Shown here in pieces: positions 10,983 to 22,633 of a stretch of DNA of 64,000 bases. The position numbers and the translations under genes were made by a program. Within the stretch, counting starts at the first letter, position 1. Each line of letters starts with the position of its first letter. The notes below the pieces were generated by a model. It worked only from the letters and a program-made list of their open reading frames with translations, was not told the DNA's origin and ran no database searches. Origin of the DNA: Gibbula magus (lineage: Eukaryota > Mollusca > Gastropoda > Trochida > Trochidae); NCBI GenBank assembly GCA_936450465.1, contig OW388293.1:22903860-22967859 (forward strand). Direction: 5' to 3'.

Positions 10983-11262
10983 CACCTCCACCAAACGAGT
11001 TTCTATCTTTACGAACAGGGTCATGGAAACCTGTCCACTTTAGTGAATCATTACCAATGTTTTTGTCTAAGTGAGTTTCTGTGAATCCAACAATATGATT
11101 ATCGGAAGTATACTCGCTAAGGTATTTAAGTTTATTCCTTACACTTCTTGTGTTAAGATGAAATAAAGATATAGTTTTATCATGGGACCCGTGCGATTGT
11201 GGACCTGGATTAGACTCAATATCACCTGCAAGCTGTCTGAGCCATTGGCAATGTGTTAATTA
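10979..11262 (-). CDS. LINE N-terminal coding part: 2A-like motif and start of endonuclease
   Basis: The minus frame opens after a TAA at 11260-11262. It reads a short leader, GDIESNPGP, then ISLFHLNTRSVRNK, GFTETHL and KDRNSFGGGV. These are the N-terminal endonuclease motifs, including the catalytic Glu of TETH. The frame runs to the Gypsy insertion point and matches the frame of 3273-6235 once the insertion and one ATAA copy are disregarded. No Met start is visible before the stop, so the copy is 5'-truncated or mutated. Confidence 0.85.
11200..11226 (-). other. 2A-like ribosome-skipping motif in LINE
   Basis: Encodes GDIESNPGP, matching the 2A consensus D-(V/I)-E-x-N-P-G-P exactly. 2A-like peptides are known in APE-type LINEs of trypanosomes and several invertebrates, where the ribosome skips the Gly-Pro bond and releases the upstream peptide. 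Here it sits about 10 residues before the first endonuclease motif. Confidence 0.8.
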
Positions 11263-12789
11263 CTTAGGAGATGTGAGTGAATAATGATCCATTTGGTGTA
11301 ATAAAATAATGGCATAGAATATTTCTGTATATGCAAACTCACACCACAAAAAGGTGTATTTAATTATGTTATTACTGAGAGATTTTTTAACTTTTCAGTT
11401 GTGCATGAACTAAGAAATAACTCGGAAACTGGCAGCAGCACATCATTATCCTTTCCAGTTGAACTAACATGACAATCGTTAGTCAACATCATGTTCTCAA
11501 CGCGTGTTTATTTGATGTCCCGATCTCATCCATTCAGGAACAACACAAATTCACCTGTAACGTGTCGTCGTTCTGATTGGCTAATGTGAAATATATGAGG
11601 TGGTATAGATTGGCTATACAGTGTTCTTTTTACTTCTTCTTGCGCGCAAGAATATACCTATTGCCAAGCAACGGCGACGAATGCTGGGACCCTTTAGTTT
11701 GTTTAAATGTTTTTAAATGACATATTGTTGTGGCACCAAATAAATACTTTATCAGAATGAATCCTGAAGCGCTCAAAATGAAACCCGAAACGGCAAAAGT
11801 AAACAATGCAATTGCCGTTACAGAAATTGTCTTGAACAAGTTTAAATTCCGTCAACATATTATCCGAAATGGTCGGAATACAACATACATGTAAACGTAC
11901 CTCGAACTTCATTTACAACATGGATATTGTAAAACCAATGTCCATTTTGAAAATATAAATATTTGAATATATGAACAGTGGATCTCTCTTGAATGCAATC
12001 CGAAATTGTCGCTGTTTTGCGAGGCTTATACAAACAGACGTTATTCGAGGTTTCCGATACATCATCTTTTTATCATTGTAAAACATATCAAGAAAAATCA
12101 CCACCGAATCAAGTAGTCAGAAAAAAAGAGAATTGAATCGTTGTTATGGTAGAATGGAGATAAACCTACTGTGTTTGAAAATCAAGGACAAATAAAGGAA
12201 TAAAATGTCTTTTCGTTTGATTTAAAGTCGAACGCGATAAATATATAAACTGTTCATGTGCAATTTGAAACTACATTACATCGAGTTGTTTACCATACAC
12301 AAAATGGAGAGAAGCGTTAGTAGAAACGTGAACTAGGGCTTCAAACAAAACATATTGGAGTCACATATGAATACGTTTTTAACATAAATATACTGTAGAC
12401 CCCAGATAAACCAGTGACGGTTGGGGAACGATATGAGACACAATGTTAACATGACCGAAGAAGAAATGGCCACTAATGCAGTTTCGTGACAAGAATAATT
12501 TGGTTTCACAAGTTTTAATAGGGCGAGTGTCTGCTTCAGCCTAATGTACATATTATACAATCAGCGTTAGTTTACAAGTGTTCTACAAGATGGCATGATT
12601 CTATTTACTGACAGCTGGAATATAGTCTGCAGTAACAGGAAGAACACATTAACACCAGAAAACCAATTATTGCGTCTGTCTGTTGTATATTACTCGTTGT
12701 TGTATTATTTTATGTTCAATTTTCTGCATTCAGGTAACATATGAAAGACAGTTTATCAGCCCGGAGACCAATAGTACAATGTAAATACA
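11263..12789. other. Intergenic stretch, nothing identified
   Basis: Short frames only. Contains overlapping minus frames of about 70 codons (11.6-12.1 kb) with no recognised motif. Confidence 0.55.
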
Positions 12790-13160
12790 TATAATACAGT
12801 TGCAGCGCTACCATGTAGTAAGACAAAAATACAATGACAGTGGACATAAACAAAATATATGGTTATTTATTGTAGACTTGCTCCATTGCGGTTTATATGG
12901 TACAGTAAAAGGGCTAATTTGTACAGAAGTTGTACATCGTTCGTTGTCAATAAGGCACAAAATTGTTCTTTTGTTGGGTGCTTATTTAAATAAAAAGGTA
13001 AATATTTACATTTTAAACATGAATATTGTGGACATTCCAACAGTACATGGTATTCATCCTCTGTAAGGTTACAGTAGCTGCATGTAGTAATTTCGTTTTG
13101 TGGCTGTTTAGAAAACCGTGCAGCTTTAACCTTAAAGTTGTGTCCATTACATCTAAACAT
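12790..13160 (-). pseudogene. LINE C-terminal fragment
   Basis: A 97-codon minus frame (12867-13160) starting MFRCNGHN has the LINE tail signature CSYCNLTEDEYHVLLECPQY followed by KYLPFYLNKHP. It differs clearly from the tail of the 3.3-kb LINE, so it is a different family. No RT domain lies upstream; it is a fragment. Confidence 0.7.
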
Positions 13161-13308
13161 AGTTACATGGGGTTGCCATATGCTTTATTTGCAAATTAAA
13201 CAAAGCTCAGCTAAGATATGCTTTATTTGCAATGGAAAAACATCTCGACCATAACCAATGTTTAAACGCTGCTGTGGGCATTTCTGTTCAAAAGGTTTAT
13301 AGACTTTC

Positions 13309-13641
13309 AAGGGGCAGTAGCAAGGTTTTTTTGCAAATTTCCCATTTATAATGATAGTTTATGTCATTTATATTTAATTAAAAGGGTAACACATCTTATT
13401 ACACAAACCAATGATCCGTAGTGGTAATAACGGTGTTGCGTATAGAGGAAAAATTGCAACCATTTTATTGTTAACACATTTTATTATTTCGAATGACAAA
13501 AAAGATCGATTTCCATGGCGTTACAGCACCATGTAAACTCATTTTTTAACTTGATTTTCCGAGGAGAGAAGGGTGTTTTACTATTGGTGACATTATTTTT
13601 CGAAATATTTCATCGACTTAATTCACGTGCTACTGCCCCTT
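13309..13641. mobile_element. Short TIR element (MITE-like)
   Basis: Perfect 14-bp terminal inverted repeats AAGGGGCAGTAGCA (13309-13322) and TGCTACTGCCCCTT (13628-13641), 333 bp overall, AT-rich and non-coding. A clear target duplication is not visible, so the superfamily is open. Confidence 0.68.
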
Positions 13642-13980
13642 TAAGTTGCAAGTAGCAGTACATGCCTCTTCATCAATAAGTGCTAGAAATTAACAGCCAA
13701 TGAAATGTTTGAGATATATTGTCAGTCCCTGGAGGAGACGATAATCAACTTTCAAATATAGGAATTTAATTTGCTGAAAATATAAATGCTATAAATAGCG
13801 ATGCGAAATCAGCCGGTTAGCTTTACGAATATAGTCCGCCTTACATAATCAAAGTATTAAGTAGTCGTACAGGTTAAAATATATAAGTGTTGCAGGATAG
13901 TGACAATTAAGCAATTTGACAATGTGTGTAGAGTTGCCATGAGCAGGTATGAGAAACCAAATTTTACTACCTAGGTCAAG

Positions 13981-14097
13981 GCCTAATTTCACAAAGTCAC
14001 CGTTACCTGAGTTAACCTGAACTCCCATTCTTTAACATGGCACTAATATAAGGTTACCCTGGATTTACGACCATCTTAGTGCTTTGTGAAAGGTGGC
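13981..14097. mobile_element. Small foldback sequence
   Basis: GCCTAATTTCACAAAG at the left and CTTTGTGAAAGGTGGC at the right are near inverse complements around a short spacer with the palindrome-like GAGTTAACCTGAACTC. Probably a short foldback MITE. Confidence 0.5.
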
Positions 14098-14648
14098 ACT
14101 GGTCACATTGTCGTTTCATGACAGTTATGTTATATGATATGATATGTTGGTAAAGGTGTCAAACAAAAAAACATGTGTGGTATTTTCTCAATCAACAAAA
14201 CGTAAGTTAAAATTGAACGAATATATCATATAAAACTTCTCAATTGTGTTCTCAACGTACAATTGAGTGAAGTTAAATACATGTTTCGGTACTTTATGTA
14301 TATTGTTTCGTTTTGTTTTTTAAAATAATATTTCATGGCAAATAGTATTCCATGGCAATTTTAGGTTGAGGCACCAAAAAATGTTACCTGGGTCTCTTAC
14401 TGTGCTGTTTCCTCGTGTAAAGCATATCACCCCCAGTGCACCCATTCACCAAGCTGGTCAAATGGGAACCTGGAATAACGGATGTACGGACTTACATGTA
14501 CATGGTTCGCGTATCACTTATAGCAACACAAAGTATACTTCCGCAAGGGTCATAATATACATAAGTGAACACGAACCTTGCATTATCATCATTGTTTACC
14601 TGTAAGATCTTTAGAAATACTTGCCATTTAGATAGTGAAGAAATATAA

Positions 14649-14828
14649 CATGGTTATATTTGGGATAACACTAGGCGAAATGGTCGTGTGGTAAGCTGTT
14701 GGTACAGTCAATGCTGGCTATAGTTGCCTTACTCTGAGGGCGTGGGTTCGAATCCCGCATGGTCCTCGGCCCGAAAAAGTACAAGAATTTGTACTATTGA
14801 AGGTAGTGTCATCCCAAATATAACCATG
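14649..14828. mobile_element. tRNA-like SINE unit enclosed by 18-bp inverted repeats
   Basis: CATGGTTATATTTGGGAT (14649-14666) and ATCCCAAATATAACCATG (14811-14828) are perfect inverse complements. Between them are an A-box-like TGGTCGTGTGGTAAGC (14681-14696) and a perfect B box GGTTCGAATCC (14745-14755), the internal RNA polymerase III promoter of tRNAs. The 64-base box spacing suits a tRNA with a long variable arm (Leu/Ser type) or a derived SINE head. A small hairpin AGTACAA...TTGTACT follows. No mature tRNA cloverleaf could be drawn by eye. Confidence 0.65.
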
Positions 14829-16912
14829 CTGTAAGATCTTGTTATACTTGGCTTTACATATCTTTCTTTCAATATAAATGCCATGCGTTTTCATTCACTT
14901 TCACCGATTTTAGCGATGTGAGAACTTCAATTATCTAGGCCCATGTTCTTAAATCTTTATGTTTTTTCACTGATATAAGATTTTAAGATTATACTTATTC
15001 ATACGTTTTCTTTATAGATGTATAATTGATACACTGTACTAGACACTTTACAGGCACAAATCATCATATTGACATGAACTATGTTGCCTATTTACTCCCA
15101 CACAGATGATGAAGAACTTTGAAGTAAGAGGAAATGGTTTCTGTAGAAGCACCAGGTGTAGCGTTTTGTCAGCAGATGTATGAGAGTTGTAAATAATGTG
15201 TGTGAGGTAAAGAACATCATACTCAATCATGTCTTACTTTTCAAAGAACTTTGCTTTACTATCCTTTAATGTGAATCCTGAATTACTCGAACGGAAATTG
15301 GGTACTGCTACAAGATATTTTCTGAGAAATTAAAAATACCGCTGTGTATGGATAATGACGACGCGCTACCAGCCCACACAGGCTATTGGTGTTATTATCG
15401 TCGCACCACTGACGTCAACAACTAACATAGCCTTTAAGCTGTATATGATCTTCTTTTAATGGCATTTGGAGAACGGGTTTTAAAGATAATGTAAAACTTC
15501 TCTATTGCAGGAGTGCGACTTTTCTCCTTTACAATTGATCTCCATGTCATGTATCATGTACGTCTTTATCAGCTGTAGATCTCGTTCTTAACAGTTATCA
15601 ACAAACACCCTTTATGTCTTCACGTTTATTGTACCGGTTCATCAACAATATATACAGTCATTCCGTCAACAAAGTGAAAGTATATACAACAAACATGTAC
15701 TGAGCAATGTATCAAGTAGACTGGCCAACAACTAACTAATAAACATGAAAAAGGAAATTATCACACTGAGATGTATCTATTTCTGAACGAACTGAGGAAC
15801 AAATCACAAATGAAAAAGACTCCCTGCTGCATTAGCGTCACGAGGCTGTGTTATCATAGGTCCTACTTCCCTTTTACTGTCAGTTGCATTGAACTGTGAT
15901 TGTTCAGTTTCACATTGGGACAATTTTCACTCGGATAATTCTATCAAAAAATTCAACCGTTATGTATATGACAATCACCTTAACTTGTGATGTTTGGAAA
16001 GTCACTGAATGGTAATTTGAAAAGGTCATCAAGTTAAGTCTTCGTGATATAAATAGTTGAAGGATAATAGTTTGGAAAACAAGTTCTTTTACAATTTACA
16101 AATAAATGAATATATGATCATGAGTATAGAATATAAACATATTTAAAATAGGAAAATAACACATGTAATACCTCCGAGCAGTTCGATCAAAGTTGCTATG
16201 GAAACTTAAATGACATCCTGTTAAGAGAGTGCGAAAATACTTTTTGCACCTCACATTATATTAATTTAAAGTTTCTGCATGTTGAAAATAATTTCTTAGT
16301 TTTGCTCGTTGGTGTTCACGTTACCAATTATATGATACCATTTATAAAACTGAAAACACAATGGTGACAAATTCTTATAATATGCAATCGTTTTCAAAAT
16401 CACATTTCGTACATTAAGTCAGGCATTAATACTGTTAGCATGTTTTAAGTAAAAATAAGGATACAAAAAAAGACAACACAAACCTACACTAGTTTGTGAG
16501 ATGAACAAAATGATGTCTTATGGTAGTGTATCAATTTCCGATGCTAGAAAAGCAAAATGTCAGTATGCTCATGAGCCTGTGCCGTCAAAATTACTTTAAA
16601 TTAACATTTCTCATCAAAATCTCTTTGGTTGTTAAAATAATAATACAAGTTGCAAACATGAGTTTAGTACGATACTGGCAGATGTGATCACATTGTCTCT
16701 GAAGGTACCATAAAACGAAGAGACAAAATGTATCATCTCGTGTTTGGCTGGGAAATGAAAAATAGGTTTTGCATAAAATCGTTCAAGAAAAATCGATATT
16801 ACTGAAATAAGTATTCCATTCACAATCGATGAATAAAGCAACGAATGAGATCCATGAAATACTTCTAAATAACAACTCTCAAATCCTGTTTGATGCAACA
16901 ATCCACTCATGT
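14829..16912. other. Intergenic stretch, nothing identified
   Basis: Frames of 92 codons or fewer, no recognised motif. The right end borders the 3' side of the minus-strand gene at 17.1-22.6 kb. Confidence 0.55.
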
Positions 16913-16918
16913 TTTATT
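16913..16918 (-). terminator. Candidate poly(A) signal of the TIR-like receptor gene
   Basis: AATAAA on the minus strand about 200 bases after the stop at 17116. Confidence 0.4.
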
Positions 16919-17115
16919 ATCTGACTTTAACTGCAGTGTCCTTAACTGGATTGAATTCGTTGGTCCTATCAATTATGCTCTCCAAGATGAGACGCGACAC
17001 ATTTTATGTGCCCTGATCCATTGAAATCCATTAATGCTGACACATCTTTTAATACTCTTCTGCAGTTTACCCGAAGTACGTCACAGAGCTTAGTCATATT
17101 GTATTTGTTTCCACT

Positions 17116-17339
17116 TCAACGTATGCTTGTTTTTATGTTTAACACGGAACGGATTATTTTCCTGAGATGACTGAGCTGATGTGACGTCAACTCCCTCCAG
17201 ATGCTAAACACTTTCCCATTGGATGCAAGTTCTTGTAACACTTCATGCGATTGGACGAGCCTCAAACTGGTGTTGTACATGCTATGCGCTGTCAATTTCT
17301 TTGACCCTTCGTCGTTTGCCATTATAAGGATAATTTGGG
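17116..17339 (-). CDS. Receptor-like gene exon E: end of TIR-like domain
   Basis: Acceptor CTGTTTTTTTCCAG; starts by completing Ala, then QIILIMANDEG, VLQELASNGKVFSIW and a C-terminal helix, stop TGA at 17116-17118. Confidence 0.72.
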
Positions 17340-20300
17340 CTGGAAAAAAACAGATACATAATTTGTGTACTCAAGTTTACTTCAATGAATATTTGGAATA
17401 AATGTTTAAACCAAACGTAAAGTTTAGTGCTCACTGAAACCAAATACTGTGTCCTTTCAAGTTTATTTATTACTTTCTTAGTTAAGATATAATATAGTTC
17501 GACAAGTATATATATATATATATAATATATATATAAATAAAAATGAGTCGTTTCTCACGTGAAGTAAGGTTATATATAGAAAAGAGTAAACATCAGATGG
17601 GTTTGACTGGATCATCTTCTTTAATACGATGAGCTCATTTCGACCAGTATATCGGTCTTTTCAAGTATGTTTCAAAACCATGTGGATAAGAACATCTCTA
17701 TAATTGTACCAACAGTACCCTGTAATTATTTTAGGAAAAATACTGATATTTAAATGGACAATTGGGCTCTATGTTGTTGTGGAATATTTTCGTATTTTGT
17801 ATTTGTATTTCTTTAATTATGCCATTAGGATATGGTATACTCGTATTTTTCCATTTGGTACATTGCCTAAGTTGTTATTTAGATGAATGGAAATAGAATA
17901 ATGAAAGTATAATCTGATAATGCATGTAATAGCATTTATAATACCCAAATCACTCATCTCTTGATAGAAATATGATTGAAAGAAATATGCTCCTTCTCTG
18001 TCAGAGAATTATTATAGACAAGGTTACTTCAAGTCCCTGATCCCCGAAAGCAGGCTAGTTACTCGTCGCTTAATATAGCATTATTTTGTCAGCCAATGAA
18101 ATGTCGTGATTTGAAATTTAATGACTACTCATTGGTCAGTTTTTAAAAACTTTTTTGGCTGGTTATTTCTAGTGCCATGTGAGGCAGAAGCTACTTATGA
18201 GATCAGGGGATTTAAGTAGACTGGCTGATACAAACACCCTGGTGGAGCAGGAAGTAAGCCTACCTCCTAAAGACTTCATAAAGCGCACTGCAGATATATG
18301 TAGATCACTGTCCTGGCTTCTGAGGAAACTCTGTCCCCCCTTGTCCTCCATCTCGGAGACAACCAGGAACAACTTCACCTTTGGTATGGACTTGAGCTGT
18401 TCTGGACCTTCTATAAGATAGTGAGGCTTCACTGATAGTTTTACATCGTCCAGTTGTTTAAGAACTGATTCTGTGAGAGAAGTTACAATGTTGTTGTTTT
18501 CTCTCCTGAACAGAACAATGCACAGCTCGTTCTTCAAAGAAATTCCATGCTTTGGAGAGAAATTGACTCCGTTCTGCTGGAAAATAAAAGGAATTAGAAA
18601 TAAATTTCTAACATTCTAAGTGGTTTTGACTCTTGAAGGAGTCAGTTGTATTTAAATATCCATGAGCCTTTGATGAGTTTTGTAAATTACCTTTATGAAT
18701 ATTTAAATAAATTGTGTTTTAACAAAATTGATTAAATTATATCCTGGTTAGAATTTTTTAACCTTTAAATAATGTATGAGAGTGTAATTGAAAATTCCTA
18801 GTTTCTTGAGGTTACAGACACACTTCACTGGAAATGTTTTGTCACGACAACGTTTGCGGCATTTCAGTGAATGGACAATGCATTACAGATAAGGCATTTT
18901 TTCAGGGAAACCAGCAAATTTGCGTAAATTATATCAAATTTAAACTAGTAAACAGTTTCAAATAACAGATGGATACGTTTACAACTGCAATCAGAAAATA
19001 CTATAACCAGGTCGTAAAATCTGTTAACAATTATGACCTAGTGATCACCTTCACTAAGAACACAACCGTATTGAAAAAGAAGTTGAATAACTAAGAGCGT
19101 TGTTAAACCTAAAGCGTCGTATCGTCCAGCACAACATAATTATACACAACTAATCTAATAATGGGACACTCTTATACTGCAAAGACGGCAATACAAATAG
19201 AAAAAAAAATAGAAAAAAAATAATAACCTAGAAAACAAAATATATCGAAAGCCAAATACACAATGTTTGTTATTAAATTGTATCTTATCTCTCAAAATAT
19301 ATAATCACAAATAAGAAAAAAACGTACGAGGGGCACTAGCTTTCAAGATGAAATTGATGTGAATATAGAAAAATGATAAAAGGTTATTTTATTTAAATGA
19401 GAGTTATACAACTCAAACCTACAGCTTTGGTGATGACAATTACTGGATAAATGCAAGCATGTATTTTTGAAGACAAAAACCTTTACCACCAAGCAGTGGA
19501 AGTGAAGAGCACCCCTTGGGGTAACTATACAAGAAATTCCGAGATTTTTAATTAAAAAATCTATAAATTCTTGGATCACACACATTCACAGTACCTTCGG
19601 GCTTGAACACACGCAACTACTTCACTGCAGATTTATTATCATGTAAGACCCCAAATTTCTGGGTAGTCTTGAATGAAGTCACTTGAAATTGTTTAACTAC
19701 CTAGATCTCTCCAGAATATTTGTCAAGGTTAAAATATACTGAATTGGGTGTTAAGTATAAAATAACTGTTTAGAGGTTACTGTTTAAAACTCAACGACTT
19801 CTAGACTTAGAGTTTTGATCATCTGTGCATAGTCTACAGAACATCTACAAGAACCAAAGCCTTGTTGACTATAATGATTATAGACATTTGTAACCCTTTA
19901 ATTTATTAGAAATATATACTGATATTCCGTTGAACGTTATGATTATGATTATGATTATCTTTAATTGAATAACTTATGTATTTGTTCATTTGAACATTTG
20001 GCTTTTCTCATGTAAGGCCAAAATGATGGACAGAAAACAACTTAAAGAACAAAATTAACTGAACGACAGACAAGTGTGCTAACGAAAAGCAGCTAGTGAC
20101 ACGACATACTGTAATACTGTAATCTATTAAGCAAGTAACACACAGAACCCAAGTGCAGGTGTAAAGATATACTGTAAGCATTAAAGAGGACAATACAGTC
20201 GCACATTGGCAGGGGAAGTATAGATACAATGTCATGCAATTTAAGAGGCAATATGAGTTTCTAAATATTGATAGAGCCGTAAATTATAAAGTCAAATTAA

Positions 20301-22633
20301 ATGTGACATTCAGACATGAGAGAAGCAGACGTACTGGGACGGCGCGGTGACGGGGGGAGTGGTCCCCGCCATTACTGGAAGTGGAAGACTGGAGGGAGGA
20401 TTTCCTGCACTTTGAGCGTTGGATGGGGAAGCGTTTTAGTGTGAGGTTGACTGGTGTCCACTTCAGAAGATTGCAGACGTACATAGACATCTGCAAACAG
20501 AGAAACGGAAGTCAGCCTTTCCCTTTTTTAATTGTACCTTTCGGGAATGATGGTAAATGCAAATGGACCTCCAATTAGATGCCAGGTCTGCTTTCGTTGT
20601 TTGGTGATGATTTAACAAACCGGATGATGTCTTTCGATTGGACTTCCGTTTACTTTTCTTTAACTATGATGACGAATGCTATACATGGATGTTAGCACTT
20701 CTCTTGTGAAATTAGTAATGTCGATAATGAAGACCAATTTGCAAATCGTACCTCCAATATGCACTGCCGGTCATACGCATGTAAATGGTAAAAAATATGG
20801 CAGAATACTACTATAAAGATAATGGAAAACAGGAAACTAAATAACGTTTAACTTAAAGAGAAAGAGCCGCTATAATAAATACCTTGAAGAGTTAAGAAAA
20901 ACACTGAGAAAATGTCATGCATTAGGGGAAATCCAGAAATCCAGTGTTACCTTTGACACCGGAGACAGATCATTGTCCTGTTTGGGGACATCTTGTTCAC
21001 TGCCCCCGCGTGAGAAACGTCTGAAGGGATTGAACCTTTGGATCTTGGGATGGAGTCGGAGCATCAGTTCTATCATGATTACCACTATCACGAGGAATCC
21101 CAGGGACTCTAGGAAGAAGGTAAGTTATTTAGTTTTAAGTTCCTATTTTGCTACTTGAAGATTTGTACAAATGTGTGTCCTTCATGAAACAACATTCGGT
21201 AAGAATAAATTAACCTTCTTCTGCTTGGTTTTAAACTAAAACAACGTTTTCATTAGATCAATCTAATAATCAATATATTTCATATTAAGTAAATAAATAA
21301 ATAAATAATAAAACCTCGAAAGGAATTCATTTTGTATCATGACAGAGCTCGTGTACATGAATGGCAATTAACAGTCACAGATTACATGTAATACAAAACA
21401 CAATCACAATTGGTTTACTTAAGGACCATTTAACAAACGAATGCTGAAGGGAATAAATGTATTCAGACCTCTATTGGTTTTGTATCGAGGTAATAAGTAT
21501 CTCCTTCCAGAAGGAAGTTGAACATATTCACTGTGCAACACATGATCTGGATCCGACAAAATTTTCAGAGATAATTTCAAAACTCGTTTTTCATATTTAT
21601 TCTAAGTAACATTAACATCATTGTTTCCATTTTTATGATCCTTATCTCCTTTCATGTTCAGTTTATTATCATTCATCCAATGTAACTATTGTTTTATGCT
21701 AGTGCACAGATCTAGTTTATTTCTAAACTTTCAGGGCATCCTTCACAAACATTCGCATTCATCTATGTCATTCACGAATATACATTAGGATTACATTGCA
21801 TTAGGATTATTCCATTATCAACATTAAATTACATGTGGAAATATTCGTCATTCCCTGTAATCCACGCAGACATGAAACATTTAAGGCACGTACAGTATCT
21901 CATATCAATACATTAACGATATATTGTTCAACTGCTATTGCCATGCCATGTTTACGAAACGAATGTCTAAATAATGATAGTTTCCGAGCAATAGCATCTA
22001 ATATCGCGATATTTTTTACCAAAAGAACTTATTTTATATGCAAACATATAAATATGAAAAAATAAAAATAAATATATATATAAATGTTCTACTTATTATC
22101 AAAGTCTTTAATTTCAGAATATACACCAATAGTAGTCTGTAAACGCCTCATTGCTCGTTCATTAACTACTAACCTCAACAATTTTGCCCTCGTAGATAAT
22201 CAATCTAGAACTCACCGTCCGAGTGAAGCCTATTGGTCATCTCGTCAAAGCGCGCCTCAAGTCTGCGGATATGCATGTCCACCTGGCTGAGACGGTCGAG
22301 GAAGAAGGAGAGTTTTTGTTCTAGGATACTATTAGCATCTGACTGGTTCATCACATCCTTGATGATTGTCTCCCTCGCAACCACCTGCTCCTTGAATGCC
22401 ATCTCCAGTAACTGGAGTCTGTTGGCTAAGTCTGATATAACGTTCTGCCACGGGCAACCATCTTTGTTGGCAGCACAGTACCCATTAGTGTTCCTACTGG
22501 GGCCAGTCCTCGGAGAGTCTGTGAGCGAGGGTGTCTGGGGCGAGGACACTGCCCAGCGTAACGTTGCTAATATGCCGATAAGGGAGAAAAGAGTCCTGAA
22601 AATGAGAAACGCATTTGTATAGGTTGTACACAT
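17116..22633 (-). CDS. Five-exon gene: putative single-pass membrane protein with TIR-like cytosolic domain
   Basis: Exons 22633-22216, 21108-20951, 20490-20335, 18576-18264 and 17339-17116 join with matching phases (1, 0, 0, 1) to about 422 residues. Layout: hydrophobic signal-like segment 8-30; Ser/Pro/Thr-rich stretch with Cys53 and Cys60; heptad-like coiled coil about 64-137; transmembrane helix 142-158 (LGFLVIVVIMIELMLRL) followed by basic HPKIQRFNPFRRFSR; low-complexity linker 193-260; alpha/beta domain about 262-420. That domain has strand-like segments LCIVLFR, VKPHYLI, VKLFLVV, AQIILIM and KVFSIW separated by helices, the order of a TIR/flavodoxin-like fold. I recall similar unnamed mollusc proteins, but not a function. 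The basic juxtamembrane segment puts the C-terminus inside. A strong acceptor (TTTCTCATTTTCAG, ending 22596) inside the first exon means the true N-terminus may come from an upstream exon. Receptor function is inference. Confidence 0.68.
17340..18263 (-). other. Intron between receptor exons D and E
   Basis: GT-AG intron, AT-rich, with a TA microsatellite at 17507-17536. No other feature seen. Confidence 0.6.
17507..17536. repeat. (TA)n microsatellite
   Basis: Short uninterrupted TA run inside an intron, broken by one TAATA step. Confidence 0.9.
18264..18576 (-). CDS. Receptor-like gene exon D: first half of TIR-like domain
   Basis: Acceptor CCTTTTATTTTCCAG, donor GTAGGC; 104 codons plus one base. 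Carries LCIVLFRRENN, KPHYLIEGPEQL and KVKLFLVVSEMEDKGG, then a helix ending RFMKSLG. Confidence 0.72.
18577..20334 (-). other. Intron between receptor exons C and D
   Basis: AT-rich intron with A-rich runs near 19200 and three GATTAT repeats near 19940. No coding or repeat family recognised. Confidence 0.6.
20335..20490 (-). CDS. Receptor-like gene exon C: linker
   Basis: Acceptor TCTCTGTTTGCAG, donor GTACGT; exactly 52 codons, both ends phase 0. Basic and Ser-rich, no domain. Could be skipped without changing the frame. Confidence 0.55.
20951..21108 (-). CDS. Receptor-like gene exon B: transmembrane helix
   Basis: Acceptor CCTTCTTCCTAG, donor GTAACA. Two bases complete a Glu codon from exon A, then SLGFLVIVVIMIELMLRLHP. 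An acidic residue inside the helix is unusual and could serve partner binding. Ends at DNDLSPVSK, phase 0. Confidence 0.68.
21109..22215 (-). other. Intron between receptor exons A and B
   Basis: GT-AG intron with a TAAA-type run near 21291-21310 and AT-rich filler. Nothing else identified. The shorter intron B-C (20491-20950) is likewise featureless. Confidence 0.6.
22216..22633 (-). CDS. Receptor-like gene exon A: signal segment and coiled coil
   Basis: Met at 22633 opens MCTTYTNAFLIFRTLFSLIG; the exon ends HSD plus one base at a GTGAGT donor (22215-22210). If the acceptor at 22596-22597 is used the exon begins at 22595 in the same frame. The 70-residue helical stretch has regular hydrophobic spacing (LANRLQLLEMAF, LDRLSQVDMHIRRLEARF). 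Confidence 0.65.

Larger units (their letters stand above)
3190..11262 (-). mobile_element. APE-type non-LTR retrotransposon (LINE), interrupted by a Gypsy element
   Basis: Minus-strand LINE in two parts, 11262-10979 and 6235-about 3190, separated by a 4.74-kb LTR element. Reading order is 2A-like motif, AP-type endonuclease, reverse transcriptase and C-terminal Cys/His region. The 3' end after the stop at 3273 runs into short TCATCTATCTG-like repeats near 3195-3225, which may mark the element end. The 5' end looks truncated or decayed: an in-frame TAA lies at 11260-11262. The motifs fit the Jockey/CR1/L2-like group, but I cannot fix the clade by eye. Confidence 0.88.

Noticed and set aside
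14681..14770. Functional tRNA gene
   Set aside because: The A and B boxes are present but no convincing acceptor stem or full cloverleaf could be drawn, and the unit lies within inverted repeats.
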